From NCBI RefSeq assembly GCF_047663525.1, contig NC_092606.1:7686501-7750500 (forward strand): 64,000 bases of DNA, given 5' to 3'. Position 1 is the first letter of the stretch. Every line of letters starts with the position of its first letter. Both the position numbers and the translations under genes were made by a program. This document shows positions 1-14,400 of the stretch, piece after piece. The DNA is from Anas platyrhynchos (Eukaryota; Chordata; Aves; Anseriformes; Anatidae). The notes under the pieces are model-generated. The model did not search any database, was not told the DNA's origin, and was given only the letters and a program-made list of their open reading frames with translations.

Positions 1-2499
1 TGGGCTCCTTTTTTAGGGTGTTCTGTCTGTGGGGTCATCCTCGTGCTGTGGTCTGCAGATCCTCTGTGCCAGGCTGGGGGACAGGACAGCAGGCTGCTCT
101 GGTTTGGGGAGGGGTTGAGGATTGGTTGCAGAGGCAGTTTGGGTTCTGGTTGGTTGGTTTTCATCAGGTGATGAATAAATACAAGGTGGTAATATGTGAA
201 AACTAGGTCTGTGGCAGTCAATTTTGGAGGAAAAAGAAAAGGAAGTGCACATTTTAATGATGATACCTCTGGAGGAGACTGAATGGCTCCTTTTCACAGA
301 GGCAACGTGATACTGTGACACCTCTTGCCACGTGACGGCATGGTTTATGAGACTGTTCAGTGACAGCTCCAAGTAGGTTAAACTCTGCGTGTGCTGTTGT
401 TACATGGAGTAAAAAATAATGACATGGCATGTTTCATTCAAACCTGACTTTCAAAAGCATACTTACCAAGCAAGACTCCTATTGCTTAGCAGAGAGAGGC
501 TGTTTGGAGTATTTATCTTAGTATCACACTGACCTTTTATGTGAATCCTTCCCCATATTTTTTAAGTAAATATTTCCAATATGATGCAAGGACAGTGTCA
601 AACTTCATTAAGTACATTAAGTAAAAACTAGAGTACTTTTTCTATCACATGGAATTTGATACAATTTTGTCTTTCTAGTTACTTGCTGCTGAGCAGTCTG
701 ATCTTGTTTTAGGAGGATTTTCTGCCTGTTTCTCCAACTGGTTGGTTCCACCATGGACATGTTTGTTGCTTTATATTCAGCATTGAACAGTGTGAAATCA
801 GACTGGTGACAAAATGTTCCTGTAGTTATCGTGAGTAATTAGGAAAAAGCTTATTCAACAGTCCTCAAAAAGTTGGGCTGTCTATGTGAGCCTGCTATAG
901 GTAGCTTCAAGTGAAAGAATTGATGGAATAAATGAAATATTGAAAAAGAAAAATCTGTGAAGTTGAACTTCTGCTCCCATCTGTTCAAAAAATGTGACTG
1001 ATGAGTTAGTTGCTGGCTGCTAGTGACGGGATATGTATGTTTGTGTGACACTGTCACATGTCCCCAGTATTGAATTCACTGGGTCAGGTGATGTCCCTTG
1101 CTTTTCCTCGCAGATTTTATTTGTGTGCCTTGGACAAACAAACCAGCAGTGACAAAATATAGCAGAAGTGAAAGAAACAGGAAGAAATTTAGTTTTGTTT
1201 TGCCTGTAGAATTTTATTTGTAGCTTTTTTGACCCCACAGGCCTGGTAACATTTGTATGATTGCTATGTATGCAATAGTGTTTTATGTATTCATTTTAAT
1301 TCATCTCTAAAACATCAAAGCTTTCCATTGTCTGCTCTTCTTAAAAGCCTTATTTAGTATACAGTTGTCAATAAGCTTACCAGGAAATGAAAATCCAGTG
1401 AGTAGCCTCTGAAACCTACGTTCTAGTCTAGATTTAAAACAAGACATGAATATTTTTTTCTAGCAGTTACCACATTTGATCAGGCTGGGAGAAGTGTCAT
1501 CCTTAGGAGGCTCTGCTTTAGGACACTGTTCTCTGCCCTCCCCCTGTCCCTTCCTGAACTCCTCCAGTAGAAGGCAGAGAAAAGCTGAGCGTTCTCAGCC
1601 TCCATACATAAAACCAACCCAAATCAGGTGGTTTAAATTTTTCCTGGCATGAAGAATTTTACTGCGGTGAATATTTGAGTCTCCTTTTTTTTCCTGAGTG
1701 TTCTGCTTGTGGAGTCTGTGGGAGCTGTCGCTCTCACTTTGAAAAGCTTTGCTGGATACATGAAAGGAAGCCTGCACACTGGATGCTATTTCTCATTTTA
1801 ATTCTTGCTATTTTAACCTCGTTCTTTCTCTATTCCCCCTCATCAGTCTCCTCAATCTGTTGACCTGGCTTTGATCTTTGCAGAACTGTTTTCTTGAATA
1901 TATCACGGGTTTTGATGGATGGTCTGTATGTGGTTTTGAAATACTCTAGTATGGTAACACCAAAAACGGATGCTGCATCAGTAGTAATTTTAAACTGAAG
2001 AATAATCTTCCAGAACAGAACAAAGCTGCACTATGTGTTAGTGTGCAGATCCTTTTCCTTTTAACTGCATAAGTAAGTAAATGAATGGTCAATCACTCAC
2101 CATGAAGTTCTCGTGATACACTTTTTTTTTTTTTTTGTGAGCCATGTGGCAGCAGGCCACAGGACAGCTAGGCCTTTAGTAACAGAAAAGGATACACATT
2201 TTGAAATGCATGTGCCTCAAGATTTGAGAGTATTGAGATTTAAAAGCAGATAACTCGTGGCCCAAATCCGTAAGTGGATTCAAAATTTAGTTGCTTTTTC
2301 TGAAGGGAATAACATCTGCCTGTTGTCATAGAGGCGATAGCTGAACTAAATAAGGAGTATTAAGACAAGTGTTGAAAGTGGAAGTTTAGTCAGCAGTTTT
2401 TACTGTCATGGAAACTTCCTCCAAATGTCTCGCAAAATGGAAAAATTGTGGTGAAAACTATGATAATGTGTTATTCATAATTTATTGCATTAATTTCAG
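1..2499 (+). other. RABEP1: RABEP1 intron (left part outside window)
   Basis: This stretch precedes the first RABEP1 exon seen in the window. It is AT-rich, with short poly-T and poly-A runs such as the T tract near 2122-2136. I found no piece of the missing N-terminal rabaptin coding sequence and no recognisable repeat. The short open frames on both strands have no family features. Confidence 0.8.
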
Positions 2500-5400
2500 G
2501 CTCAGGAAGATGCTGAGAAGCTTCGTTCGGTTGTGATGCCTATGGAGAAAGAGATTGCAGCACTAAAAGAGAAATTGACAGAAGCTGAAGAAAAAATAAA
2601 GGAGTTAGAAGCATCAAAGGTGAGGAGGAATTGTAACTGTATCCTGATTTGTGTCTTGCATCCTACTAGTTTGATGCAGATAAATAATGGCAAATGTTGT
2701 AAGAGATAAAAAGGTATACTTTTCTACTGCTTTGCAGATAACATTTTTGACCTCTATACGTTTTTCCTATCTTTCTGTTTTCAGGGTTGTTTTATATTCG
2801 TGTGTCATCTCTGTTTAGATATAACTGCTAAAGTTCAGCTCTATTGAAAATGGAAAAAAAAAAAAGCTCTAGAAAAATAGCTGCTTTGCACCTCTCCGAC
2901 AGCCTGGCCTTTAGATTACTGTCATGCTTAAAGCCCCCAAAAGATTTGCATTTGGCAGATTTTTTTTTTAATCTACTACCACCTAGCATCTGCTATATTT
3001 CATCTTCTAATCCTGGGCATAAAGCTGAGGCAATAGCACCAGAATTCTTGTATCTTAAGCTTTAAGCAAAGCTCAGATTCATAGAAAGGAATACCAGATC
3101 TTGCTGATAAAAAAAAAAAAAAAAATCAGTATGAGCAATTTCCCCAATGTGCCTGTATTCTTCAGAACCTGCACTGAGCTTTCTCATCAGCTGTGGTGGT
3201 AAATAATAGCTACATCACATTAAGATAGTTGCATATAATGTACTGTCTTATACAGGCATGAAAATGTCTTCTGTAACAAGTATTTCTATTTTTGAAGTCA
3301 AATAGGCTGAAACTGCAAAATAACCTACAATTTGGATGTTTCTAAAACATCCAAACACCTTCCTTGTGCTCTTCTGGATCATGTTCATTGAAAATCATCC
3401 CAGTAGGTGCTCAGCACCTTGAGGTCTGTCTTTGATTTGAGGAAGTGGTGTAATTCATTTAACACTATTAATTGTACTAGATTGATTGCGAGTCCATATA
3501 GAGATTTTTTTTTCTTCATAGATTCTTTATGCAAATTGCTTTATAGGTCACATTTTGAGACCGAAATGTTGCCTAGGAATAATAGTTCTCCAGGTAGTTC
3601 TGTTTGTTCTCTTGATGCAAATAATATTTTTCTTTTCATTGCCAAGGTGACAAAGTGGGAACTTTCTCTTTTCTTGCATGCTCTCAAAACATGAGCACAG
3701 TGCTCTACAGGATGAGTAAAATGCAAGCACATCTTCTGAAAAAAAAAAAAAAAAGAGAAAAATGAGTTTATCCGTGCTTATAGTTTATTGGGGTATTTTT
3801 TTTAAAAGAATTCTCCCTTTAAATGGTAATTCTTACAAAAAATCATTTAGGCCTTAATTCTTACCTGTGGTCAATTCAACTTCATTATTCCTTCAGTCTG
3901 AAGTTCCCAGTAATCCTGTTTCAAGCACCTTTTCACCCTAAACAGAGAGCATTGCTGTTTCGTATATAGCAAGGAGGGGTTTAAACATAGACATAGGAAG
4001 TTGTTAAAGTACTTTAATCTACAGTGCTATAAAAATACAAGGCATTTATTTGCATGATTTGTATTACGAGACTGGTGTGAGAACTGGCAGGTTGTGCAGA
4101 ATGAGCAGTGCAGTTGGCTTTTCCATTGCTCGTGGTGAAATCCCTGAAGTCTGCTTTAAGTAACGGTATTTTTTCAGTGTCAGGTACTTAACTGGATTGG
4201 TGAAACAATGCTGCTTTTTTTTTTTTCCACTGTTCTGCCCTTCCCAATGGCTATTCTACAGATTTCTCCATTTCAAAGGCTTGCAGAGAGAAAACTTCTG
4301 TCCTAGGGCAGGAGAAGCTGTCCCCACCATTAATGGAAATTAGAAGTAGAAGGGCTTTGTTCAACTCTTGAGTCATTGCCTGTGGCTCCTCTACTGCATT
4401 GAGGAAGATGATGAACAACTCTGTAGTGAGTCAGGAACTGCCTGAAGGCTTTTGTTGCTTTTGATATAAAAACTCTGTGATTCCTGACTCAGAAAACCAT
4501 AAAACCCTATAGGGCCATAAAGAGATCTTTCAGCCCACTCCCTGCTGCAAGATGGGATCTGTTTCTACATGCATCAAGTTTGGCAGATATTTATGTAGCC
4601 CTATCTTAAAAGGCTCTCACTGGAGGTTCTGCAGTCTCTGTGGGACATTCGTTTCAGTTTTTTGTTAGCCTTTTCTGTTTAAAAAAAAAAACAAAAACAA
4701 AAAAACTAACGTATTTCTTCAGTCTTTCTTGTTGTAATTGTTTTTCATCCCATCCAAACAGATTTTCCTTCCTCTTTAAAGCAGGCCTTCGTGGGTTTGA
4801 ATGGTTGTTTTTTCTGCCCATTCCTAAGTTTTCTCTCTTCTGAGGTTTCGTCCAATCTTGCCTCATAGTCATATTTTCTGACTACTATCTTTACGCTATT
4901 TTGAATTGTCTCCACATCTTTCTTTGGGTGTGAAACCCCAAACCAGATGCAGGGTCAGCAGTGAATGCTTGCAGCCCAGAAAGCCAACCATATCCTGGGC
5001 TGCACCTCGAGCAGCACGGCCAGCAGTGCAAGGGAGGGGATTGTCTCCCTCTGCTCTGCTCTTGTGAGCCCCCACCTGGAGCCCTGCACCCAGCTCTGGG
5101 GCCACCAGCACAAGGAGGACAGGGAGCTGTTAGAGTCAGTCCAGGGGAGGCCATGAAAATGATCAAGGGGTTGGAGCACCTCTCCTATGAATACAGGCTG
5201 AGGGAGTTGGGGTTCTTCAGCCTGGAGAAGAGAAGAACGCTCTGGGGACACCTTGCAGCAGCCTCCGTGTACCTAAAGGGGGCCTACAAGAAAGCAGAGA
5301 GGGTCTTCTTACAAGGGTCTGTAGAGATAGGACAAGGGGTAATGGCTTTAAAGTGAAAGAGGGTAGATTTAGATTAGATATTAGGAGTAAATTCTTTACT

Positions 5401-8400
5401 CAGAGGGTGGTGAGGCACTGGCATAGGCTGCCCAGAGAAGCTGTGGATGCCCGAGCTCTGGAAGTGCTCAAGGCCAGGCTGGATGGGGCTTTGGGCAACC
5501 TGCTCTAGTGAAGGTGTCCCTGACAGTGGTCAGAGGTTGGAACTAGATGATCTTTAACGTCCCTTCCAACCCAAACCACTGTATGATTCTCTGTGCTGTT
5601 TGCCTCTCTACCACTTCTCAGTGGGATCACCTCACTGTTGGGATCCATCTGTGGAAACTCTAATCAAGTCACTTAAATGTTTCATTTTGTGGAATTTTAT
5701 AAGTAAATGATTTATTCAGAAAAAAAAAATGCTACTTGCATACTGATAGTTGAATACTTTTGATTTCTAGGAATAAACTGCTGTCTTCAGCAGCTGTATG
5801 TTACTGAAACAGGTGACACGATGACTTCTAACAAAAAGGAAATGCCTGAGAGTGTTGCTTCACTGAGATGGTGGATTTCCCTCTTTTTATTCAGGTTAAA
5901 GAACTGAACCATTATTTGGAAGCTGAGAAGTCATGTAGGACTGACTTAGAGATGTACGTGGCTGTTCTCAACACACAAAAATCAGTACTGCAAGAAGATG
6001 CAGAAAAGCTGCGGAAAGAACTGCACGAAGGTACCTATGTGCTGATAATCCTTTTGACTCTTCTATGTAAGGATGTTACACAAAACAAAATAAACAGTAT
6101 AGCTGTTACTTCTCTTCTGATCTTGTATCTGAGTTGTATTTGGGGGAAAAAAAATGGGATGGAGAGGAAGCAGTGTGTTTATATGTGAAAGCCCCTGAAA
6201 TGTTTATAAAAGAGTTGACTTTGGAGACCTCTTATGATGGAGAGAAATAATATCCACTCAGTCGCTCTGGGGATGCTGTTATGCAGTTGAATTTGTGTTA
6301 GATTCTCATAGTATTGCAAGCTTCATTCTTACTAAAGTGATTTTACTGGTGTCTTTTATTTGTGTAGAATTATGAGCATTATTTCCATAATGCAATAATC
6401 TATTGATACATCTCTCTGAGGTATGCCAATTCTGAACGCCTGGTGGTGGAATAGATGTGTGAATGTACGTCCATGGCAGTACAGCGCAGAGTCACTGTAG
6501 AGGAATGTAAAGCTGAACCTTCTGTTGAAATAAATAGGGGCTTAGAAGACAGTCTTTTAAAACCAGCACTAAAAAAAAGAAAGTATGAGAACTCATGAAT
6601 GAAGTTAAGATAATAGTTTTCTAATTGGGAAATCTTGCATTTTCAGTGATACATTCCTAGTCTCAAGACAGCTTTAGGAATTAGGAATTTAGAAAATGTC
6701 TTATTTCTTTCTACATAGTTGTTGAACAAAGCTATGTTGACTTTGATTAGAACAATAATTACTTTTATTCATGAGAATGCCTTGTTTAAGAAGACAGGTT
6801 AAAAAAAAATGCTGGTTCAGAACAACTCTTTCTATTTTTGAATAGTCTGCCATCTCTTAGAGCAAGAGCGACAACAGCACAACCAGTTGAAACACACATG
6901 GCAGAAAGCCAATGACCAGTTCTTGGAGTCTCAGCGTTTGTTGATGAGAGACATGCAACGTATGGAAATTGTTCTGACCTCTGAGCAGCTTCGACAAGTT
7001 GAAGAACTGAAAAAAAAGGATCAGGTTACTTGCTGCTTACCTCTTTTTATTTTATTATTTTTTAATTACAGTACTGTAACTTTAATGTGGTACGGAAAAG
7101 TACGGAAAACACGTTGGAAGCAGAAGTTATTTGTGTGCTAATATTTCCAAAAAATGACAGCAGTCAGCTTTAATAATTTTCCATTTAAATGACAGCTGAG
7201 AGTTGTAACAAACTCTCCATTTATGTGAATGTTTTAATACTGTTACCTATAGTAACTTTAAAAGTAATGTTGCCAGTATTATTAAGTGAAAAGGTATTAA
7301 TATCAAGAGGTTAACCTAGTTGTTTTCCATCACAGATGACAGTTTCTTACTCCAAGATTAAGGATGTTAAGATAGCAAGATTCACTTCCTTCTAGTTGTT
7401 TATTTTATTTATTTAAGACAGAACCTAGTTCAGGCATAAATTTAAGAGCTTCATTTTGAATTCTCTGATGCAAGTGATTGTGTTCATGCTTTATGGCTTA
7501 GTGTTCTGTGAGGTCCTTATTTGATTCTTTTTGTATATATTATTGCATTGTTTGTGATCAAAGCACTTGTTTTCACATTTATCTTGGAGGTTTTTGCTTG
7601 TATACCGGCCATTAGATGAGTGCATGTTATCAGGTTCTGTACAATAGCCACTAACAGCTATTTTTATTGTTCCTTATTTGGTAATTCCTATAAGAATTTG
7701 GATCTAAATAATACATTCTATGGATAATTTTTTTTCTAGAATGTATGTTGGACACTGAACATGAAAAATAAGTCAGTTTGGGTGCCTTTTGAAATGAACA
7801 CTAGATTTTTTTAAATGAAAATAACCCTTATGAGACAAATAGAGGAGTATTTAGCCAAAAGAGAAAAAGTCTTTCTGGTGCTGTCTTCCTTTGTAGTTCA
7901 GTGTATGATGAAAGCTAATGTTATGACTACAGTGGCAAAATTAAATCCTGTTTATATGCATTCACTATTGACCATTGATTTCTAGGAAGATGATGATCAG
8001 CAGAGACTTAGCAAGAGGAAGGAGCAGAAGCAAAAAGATTCAGATGATGAAACGAAAGCTTCATGTTCTCTAGCCCATGAGGAATCCCTTACCCAGCTCT
8101 CTAATGAAGAGGTAAAACAACTGAGTAGTTCAAAGCAACTTCAAGTTCTTTTGCATTCCTCAGGGTGATTACAAATAGAAATGCAAACGTAGTGACTTCG
8201 TTCTCTGTCACTTATAATTCTTAATAAGCGGTGTAAAATCTTTGGAGATGCACTTGAATATATAAATTCAAATAAAGATTGGAAGACAATACTGTAAAAT
8301 CCTCTGAGAGATGCTGTTAAAACTGTAATTTACCTTTTGCATTCCAGCTGTTAAATTCTCTTTGGATTTATATCCATGTTCTAACACATTTTCAGAATTA

Positions 8401-11400
8401 AATTCTAATTAAATTCAGAATTGAAATCTAAATTTTCAGAATGAAACCAATTAAATCTGAACAGTAAGCAAACATTTTGTAGCTAATTTGCTAACCTGCT
8501 TCTTCAGTTGAGTGCGTGCCTATGTGTGTTTTAAGATACTTCCAACTGTGTAAACTGAGGGTTTTGACCACATCTGTTCTACAGCTGAAAATTAGGGTTT
8601 TTTGTTTGTTTGCTTGTTTTTAATCCAAGCTGGTAGATGGATCTTAGCACCAAGTTTTCGCTGAAGCTGCTTGAGCTACATTAGTAGCTTTGTTAGACAG
8701 CTGGACAAAGTGATACTACAAGATGTCATTGGTTAGCAAGTCGTTTTGGTGTTGTAGGAAGTCATACACTGGGACAAGCTGAAATAGTATTTGAGATTTG
8801 CTTAAACTTTTCTTTTGTGAAGAAACAAGTCCAAGGAGCACACAGATTGGAACTTAGAAACCAAATACCAGAATGGGTAATTATTTCTCCTTTTCCAATG
8901 TATTTTGCTTGCTTAGCTGATAACCCTAACAGGTTCCATTTTGTTTTTTTTAAGTCAAAGTAAGGACAAAATAATATAAAGACTGTGTTTTGCACTATAG
9001 AAGCTTGTTTAAGCCCCAAGAGACTTGAGAATTCTCAATGTGAACTGATATTTTGTTCATTTTATTTATCCTTTTTAAAGAGAGAAAATGTATATATTCC
9101 AGGGTCTGCCATTCATTGTTTATCAGTGTTTTGTAACAGTTCACAATGCAGAAAGATGTTCAAAATCATAACATCTAAATGGAGCAGAGGTACCCTTTAT
9201 AATACACCAAGGATACGTTTTTTTTCTGTTTCATATACAGTGTTCAATACTAACATTTCTTTATCGAGATAGGTAAATGAGAACAATTGATGACAAACAA
9301 AGGTTTTGTCTTCTGATGTTTTCTGTATAATTTCAGTTCTTGGGATACATTTTAGTCCATTAAGTACTGCATTTATTTTGTTCTAGGAATTATATGCAAT
9401 GGGAAATCTTGTATTTTGGGGAAGGATATGGTTTCCAAAGTCATTTAGGATTTGTTTTCAATTGCTATTTATGGATTTGTTTTCTATTGCTTCTTAGAGC
9501 CTTTTTAGCTGCACAGAAAGTGTTTTACAAGTGGCAATAAATTGTATTATCAGTCATGTCTTATATCTCTGAATTTAAATTCTGAGCTCCTCTCTGTTGA
9601 GCATTTAAAAGGCTTTTCAGCTTGCAATACAAAAAAACAATTTAACTATATCATCAATCAGTTGTCTGATGATGCGATTTTATATAAGTCTATACTCTCT
9701 TGACTTTTTTTCATGAATTTCAACTCGTATATTTGCATTTTAAAGTAAATACATAATGTAAACACATGGAAGTAGCAGCACCCTACTAGTCCATGCTGGA
9801 CTTATTTTGGAATTCAGTATTTTTCTCAATAGATTTATTTTCAGTGGTGCTTCCTTTACATGTCTAATGGCAAAGAAGAAGTGCACTGGAATGGATGGTA
9901 TTTTGAAAACAGTCATGCTTCTTAAATAAAGCATTGCTGCTCTCTCTTTTCAGTGCTACAAACAAAAATAGATCAAGAGACTTAATGTTCCTTGTACAGG
10001 TCACAGGACAGTTACTGTGGCTTTTGGTATTGACATTCCCCAGGATGCCTTTCTGTTTAATCCCAGCCTTTTGCCTTTTCATTTTTTTATTTTATTTGCA
10101 AAGAATATTTTAAGTATCATAAGAAAATATTTTCCTCTTGCAATATTTTATGAGACGCTCAAAGTAGAAAAAAGAAATAGAGGAAAAATACTCACTTGTC
10201 ACTACAGAGTAGATTTTAAATACATCATTCTCCACTCTTATGTTGGTGTTAAGTCTTTTCATTTTCACATGGACAGACTTCTGAACTTAGTTGTGGAAGA
10301 GGAATAGGATACTTGTGTTCTGTTCTAGAAGTGTTCTAGAAGTTCTAGAAGTGACATTGCAAGTGTCTCCCTTTAATGGAAGAAGTGCCTTGTTTCAAAT
10401 ACTGGAAGATATAAGGTGACTGTGTCCTTGCTAAGAGCTGGCAGGAAGACAGATTCTTACAAAAGCACTCTTAACAGAAGACTTTTTAATTGCAGCTGGT
10501 ACATTTCAGCTCTATATCCTTTTTTCTTCAGTCTTAAGCTTGTTGATCAGATGTTCTTGCCAAAGCCAACTTAAACCTCCCTTTGCTGTGTATATATGTA
10601 TATACTTGCCGTCCAGCATTCCCCTTGTACTGTGCTCCTAGAATGTTAACTTTTTCTTTCTTGTTTTCCAATTCCAGGTGCATTTAAATAGCACCCATGG
10701 CTCAGTCCATTCGTTGGACGCAGACTTGCTTCTGTCTTCTGGTGAATCCTTCAATAAATCAGAAAATGATATGTTTAAAGATGGACTACGGAGAGCACAG
10801 TCAACAGACAGTCTGGGGACATCTGGATCTTTACAGTCCAAAGCTTTAGGATACAACAACAAAGCAAAATCTGCTGGGAATCTGGATGAGTCAGATTTTG
10901 GACCACTTGTTGGAGCAGATTCCGTCTCTGAGAACTTTGATACAGCTTCCCTTGGGTCTCTGCAAATGCCAAGTGGGTTTATGTTAACCAAAGATCAGGA
11001 AAAAGCAATCAAAGCAATGACGCCAGAGCAAGAAGAGACTGCTTCGCTTCTTTCCAGCGTTACACAAGGGGTAGAAAGCGCTTACGTGTCTCCTAGCGGG
11101 TACCGCTTGGTGAGCGAGACAGAGTGGAATCTTCTGCAGAAAGAGGTGAGTGAGTGCCCGCCCTGCTGCCACCTGTGTCGTGGGCTGCCTGCCGGGGGAA
11201 GGCTGTTCAGCTCCTGCTGCTTTGCTTTCCTTGGAGGGCAGTCATGGAAGAAAACACGCAGCATCATAGGTAGCTACTCGCTTCTCTCTGGAATATTTCT
11301 CTTGTTAAAGCAGATTTAATGTAAGGGGTATCAACTGACTGCTCATGGTGAAGTCAGCTTTATTCAATGCAGAGCATTTTTAGGGGAGGCTTTGGCAGAG

Positions 11401-14400
11401 GTTGCTGTTGATTTCATGTGAGGGGGGAGCTGGGGGGTGACTGGGAAAGGACAAAGACTTAACAAAAGGATCAGGGCTAACAGTGCTGCTTTGTATGCCA
11501 AGGATATTTACTGAGAATTACGCATGGAGTGCGACTTAGAAAGGAGCAACCGAGATATGCATAACACACACAGCTACCACAAAGGAAGCTTCAGAAAATT
11601 GTCAGGGATTTGCATCATCAGAAACTAATTTTGGTGAGCAATGAGCAGCAGATTAGGCTTAACGCTGTGCCAATTTCAGTATGGGTGACCAAGGAAATAT
11701 TGCTTCTGGGTGTTCTGCCTGGCAGGTTTTCAGCAGCTTTATACGATGCCAGTTTAAAGCCTGTGTTTGGTTTCCTGCTGAAAAGAGGAATATTATTGGG
11801 GCCTGGATTTCAGAAGGAGGGAGGCCAAGTAATAATGCTGTAGGGGGAAGAAAGGGAGGCAGAAGAGATGAGTCAGAAATGGGTGAAGATGATGCTGGGG
11901 GAGGGAAAACGAATGTAAGAATGCAGGTGGAAGAGGCCAGGCAAAGGACAGATAAGGTGAAGAAGTGTTGATATTTTATTTCCTCAACTTAATGGAATTC
12001 AGCTTATCTGCAAATCGTTACTTAGGGGGTCTTAGGTTTAGACCTATTGTAAAATTGCTGGGTTTTATGTTGCTGCTAGTTTACAATGACATAGTTTCTC
12101 CCTCTAGATCCTACAGTCTCAGAGCTGACTTCAGTCCTTTACTTTGAGTATTTCCTTGCCCCGATGACATTTTACTCCAATCCTGTCTTAGAATTAAGGG
12201 ATAAATACCCTGCTTCCCACGTATTTCTGGAGGCAGGAGCACTGGTGGGGCTTGTGAATGCTGCCCCGTGTGGGAGGGACGTGAAGCAGCAAACACAAAT
12301 CAGACTTCAGCCCCGACGTGACTTGCAGTAGGAGCTTTGAGAAAACTCCCATTTGTCCCCTCAGCCAAAACGGCAAATAAATTCCTTGTTTCCTTGCTGC
12401 GTACCCTAATACTTTTCCCCTTCCCATTTTTTGGAAGTCTTTCTGTTTGTTTTAAACTTTTCTTCTACTTGCTTCTTTCCCAGCTGTTCCTTTAGCTGAT
12501 TACTCAGTCTCTGATACTGAGCTATGTTCAAGGAGGATATTAAAAAATAAATAAATCTGGATGGCTGTTGTAGCACCATTAGTATATGCTGTTGCAAAAA
12601 TACTCAAATCCCAGTTTCAGGGAGAAAAAGATTAAAGGAAACCCTAACCCAATGAACTGACTTGCTTTTTAGTTGGCTTGTGTTCATTTAATTAAAAACA
12701 AGCAAAAAAATGTAGTGTCATGTTTATAATTTGATTTGTAACACAATGTAATTGCATGAAAAAAGGCTAAAGGCTGTTAAAATCTGTTCTCCAAAATGTC
12801 TGTTTCTATGCAGGTAATTATGTGATAAAATTCAGAAGGACACACTAAATGACCTGATAAACTCTTGCATGTCATGGCTTATTGCTCTTCACTAATAGTG
12901 GGATTTGTGCCAGGAAAATCTATGTACAGCAGCTGATTTGTTATCCTTTACCTCTAGAGCAATTTAATCTTGCTGTTACATGATTCTGCTGCTGTCTTTT
13001 ATCAGTAATATTTTGTGAACACACAACACACCTGAGAGTATGTATCACTCCTGCATTCCTTGCATTTTATAGCCTGTATTGGAGGTGATAACTCTGTCCT
13101 CTAGGTGCAGAATGCAGGGAACAAGCTGGGCAGACGCTGTGATATGTGCTCCAATTATGAGAAGCAGTTGCAAGGCATCCAGATTCAGGAGGCTGAGACA
13201 AGAGACCAGGTAAGGTTTTTCTTCTAGCTTTAGCAAGATTTTTGCAGCTGCTCTAGGAATGAATAAGTGTGCAATGATGAACCACTTGCTGTTTTATTCA
13301 TTGTTTTTAGTTGAGCCAGTGCCAGCACACTTGAAATTTAATTAATTTATGTAATTTTATTAACACAACCTAATCTGTTACTGGTGTGTGGCCATGAACA
13401 CCAAATATATGTATTTCTTAAATATTTACCTCGGAGAACCACTTTACCCAGTGCCGTAAAATCATGAGGTAAAGTCACCGTTCTATAAAAAGTGTTGTGC
13501 TCATGCTGAAGCCAGTGTCTTTCATAATTTATATTCTAAAATGCTTTTCATGCATTAAATTATATTATCTTTGATACTGCAAGAGTTCTTAACAGAGAGG
13601 ACCTCATCCTAGCAGCATAAAATGACCGTAAAGTACTGGAAGAGGTTTGTTTCCTAGCATATTCTGAAGAACAATTTTCAGATGGGTACAGAAGGCATGA
13701 GTCATGTTCTGCTTTGAAATAAGTGTCTGAAGTCATTACGTGGCAAAGGTCCAGTGCAGCTCGATGTCCCATGTTTCCTTATAGGTGTAATCTCTGGTGC
13801 TTGGTATTTCAGAGCAGCACAGGAACTTCTGAGTTGCATAGGATTTTTGAGGGATTTGTTTTGTTTTCTGGGAGTGTGATGAGTCAAGTTATATATGTGT
13901 TCAGAGAATAAAAATTCCCCAAAATAATGTAAAATTAAATTTTTTTTGTTGTAATGACACAGGTGAAAAAGCTGCAGGTGATGCTGAGGCAAGCCAATGA
14001 CCAGCTGGAAAAGACTATGAAAGATAAACAAGAATTGGAGGAATATATGAAACAAAGTGCTGAAGACTCTGGTAATCAGGTACAATCACTTCATAATAAA
14101 GTTGCTAGGAATGAAGAAACATTATTCAATAGTATATAGCAAGAACTCATCTCCTCTTGGATAAGGGTGAACTACCTGCAGCAGAGGCAACAAAAGCGAG
14201 AGGTTCTAGGGTTAGTTATGCTCCATCTGAGCCTGCCCTTGGTTCTAGCCAAGTCTGACATGTTACCCAATCTTGGTCCTAAGGTTTCATCCCCAATCTT
14301 GAAATCCCTTACAGAGGTGATCACTGGAATTTGAGTAGTGTTTGAATTTGTAACCTGTCTATGAAATCACTCAAACATGCAAAAGTAACCGCGTGTTCTT

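Noticed and set aside
4961-5356. 131-codon plus-strand open frame
   Set aside because: It is inside the 5'-truncated CR1 LINE and does not represent a host gene.
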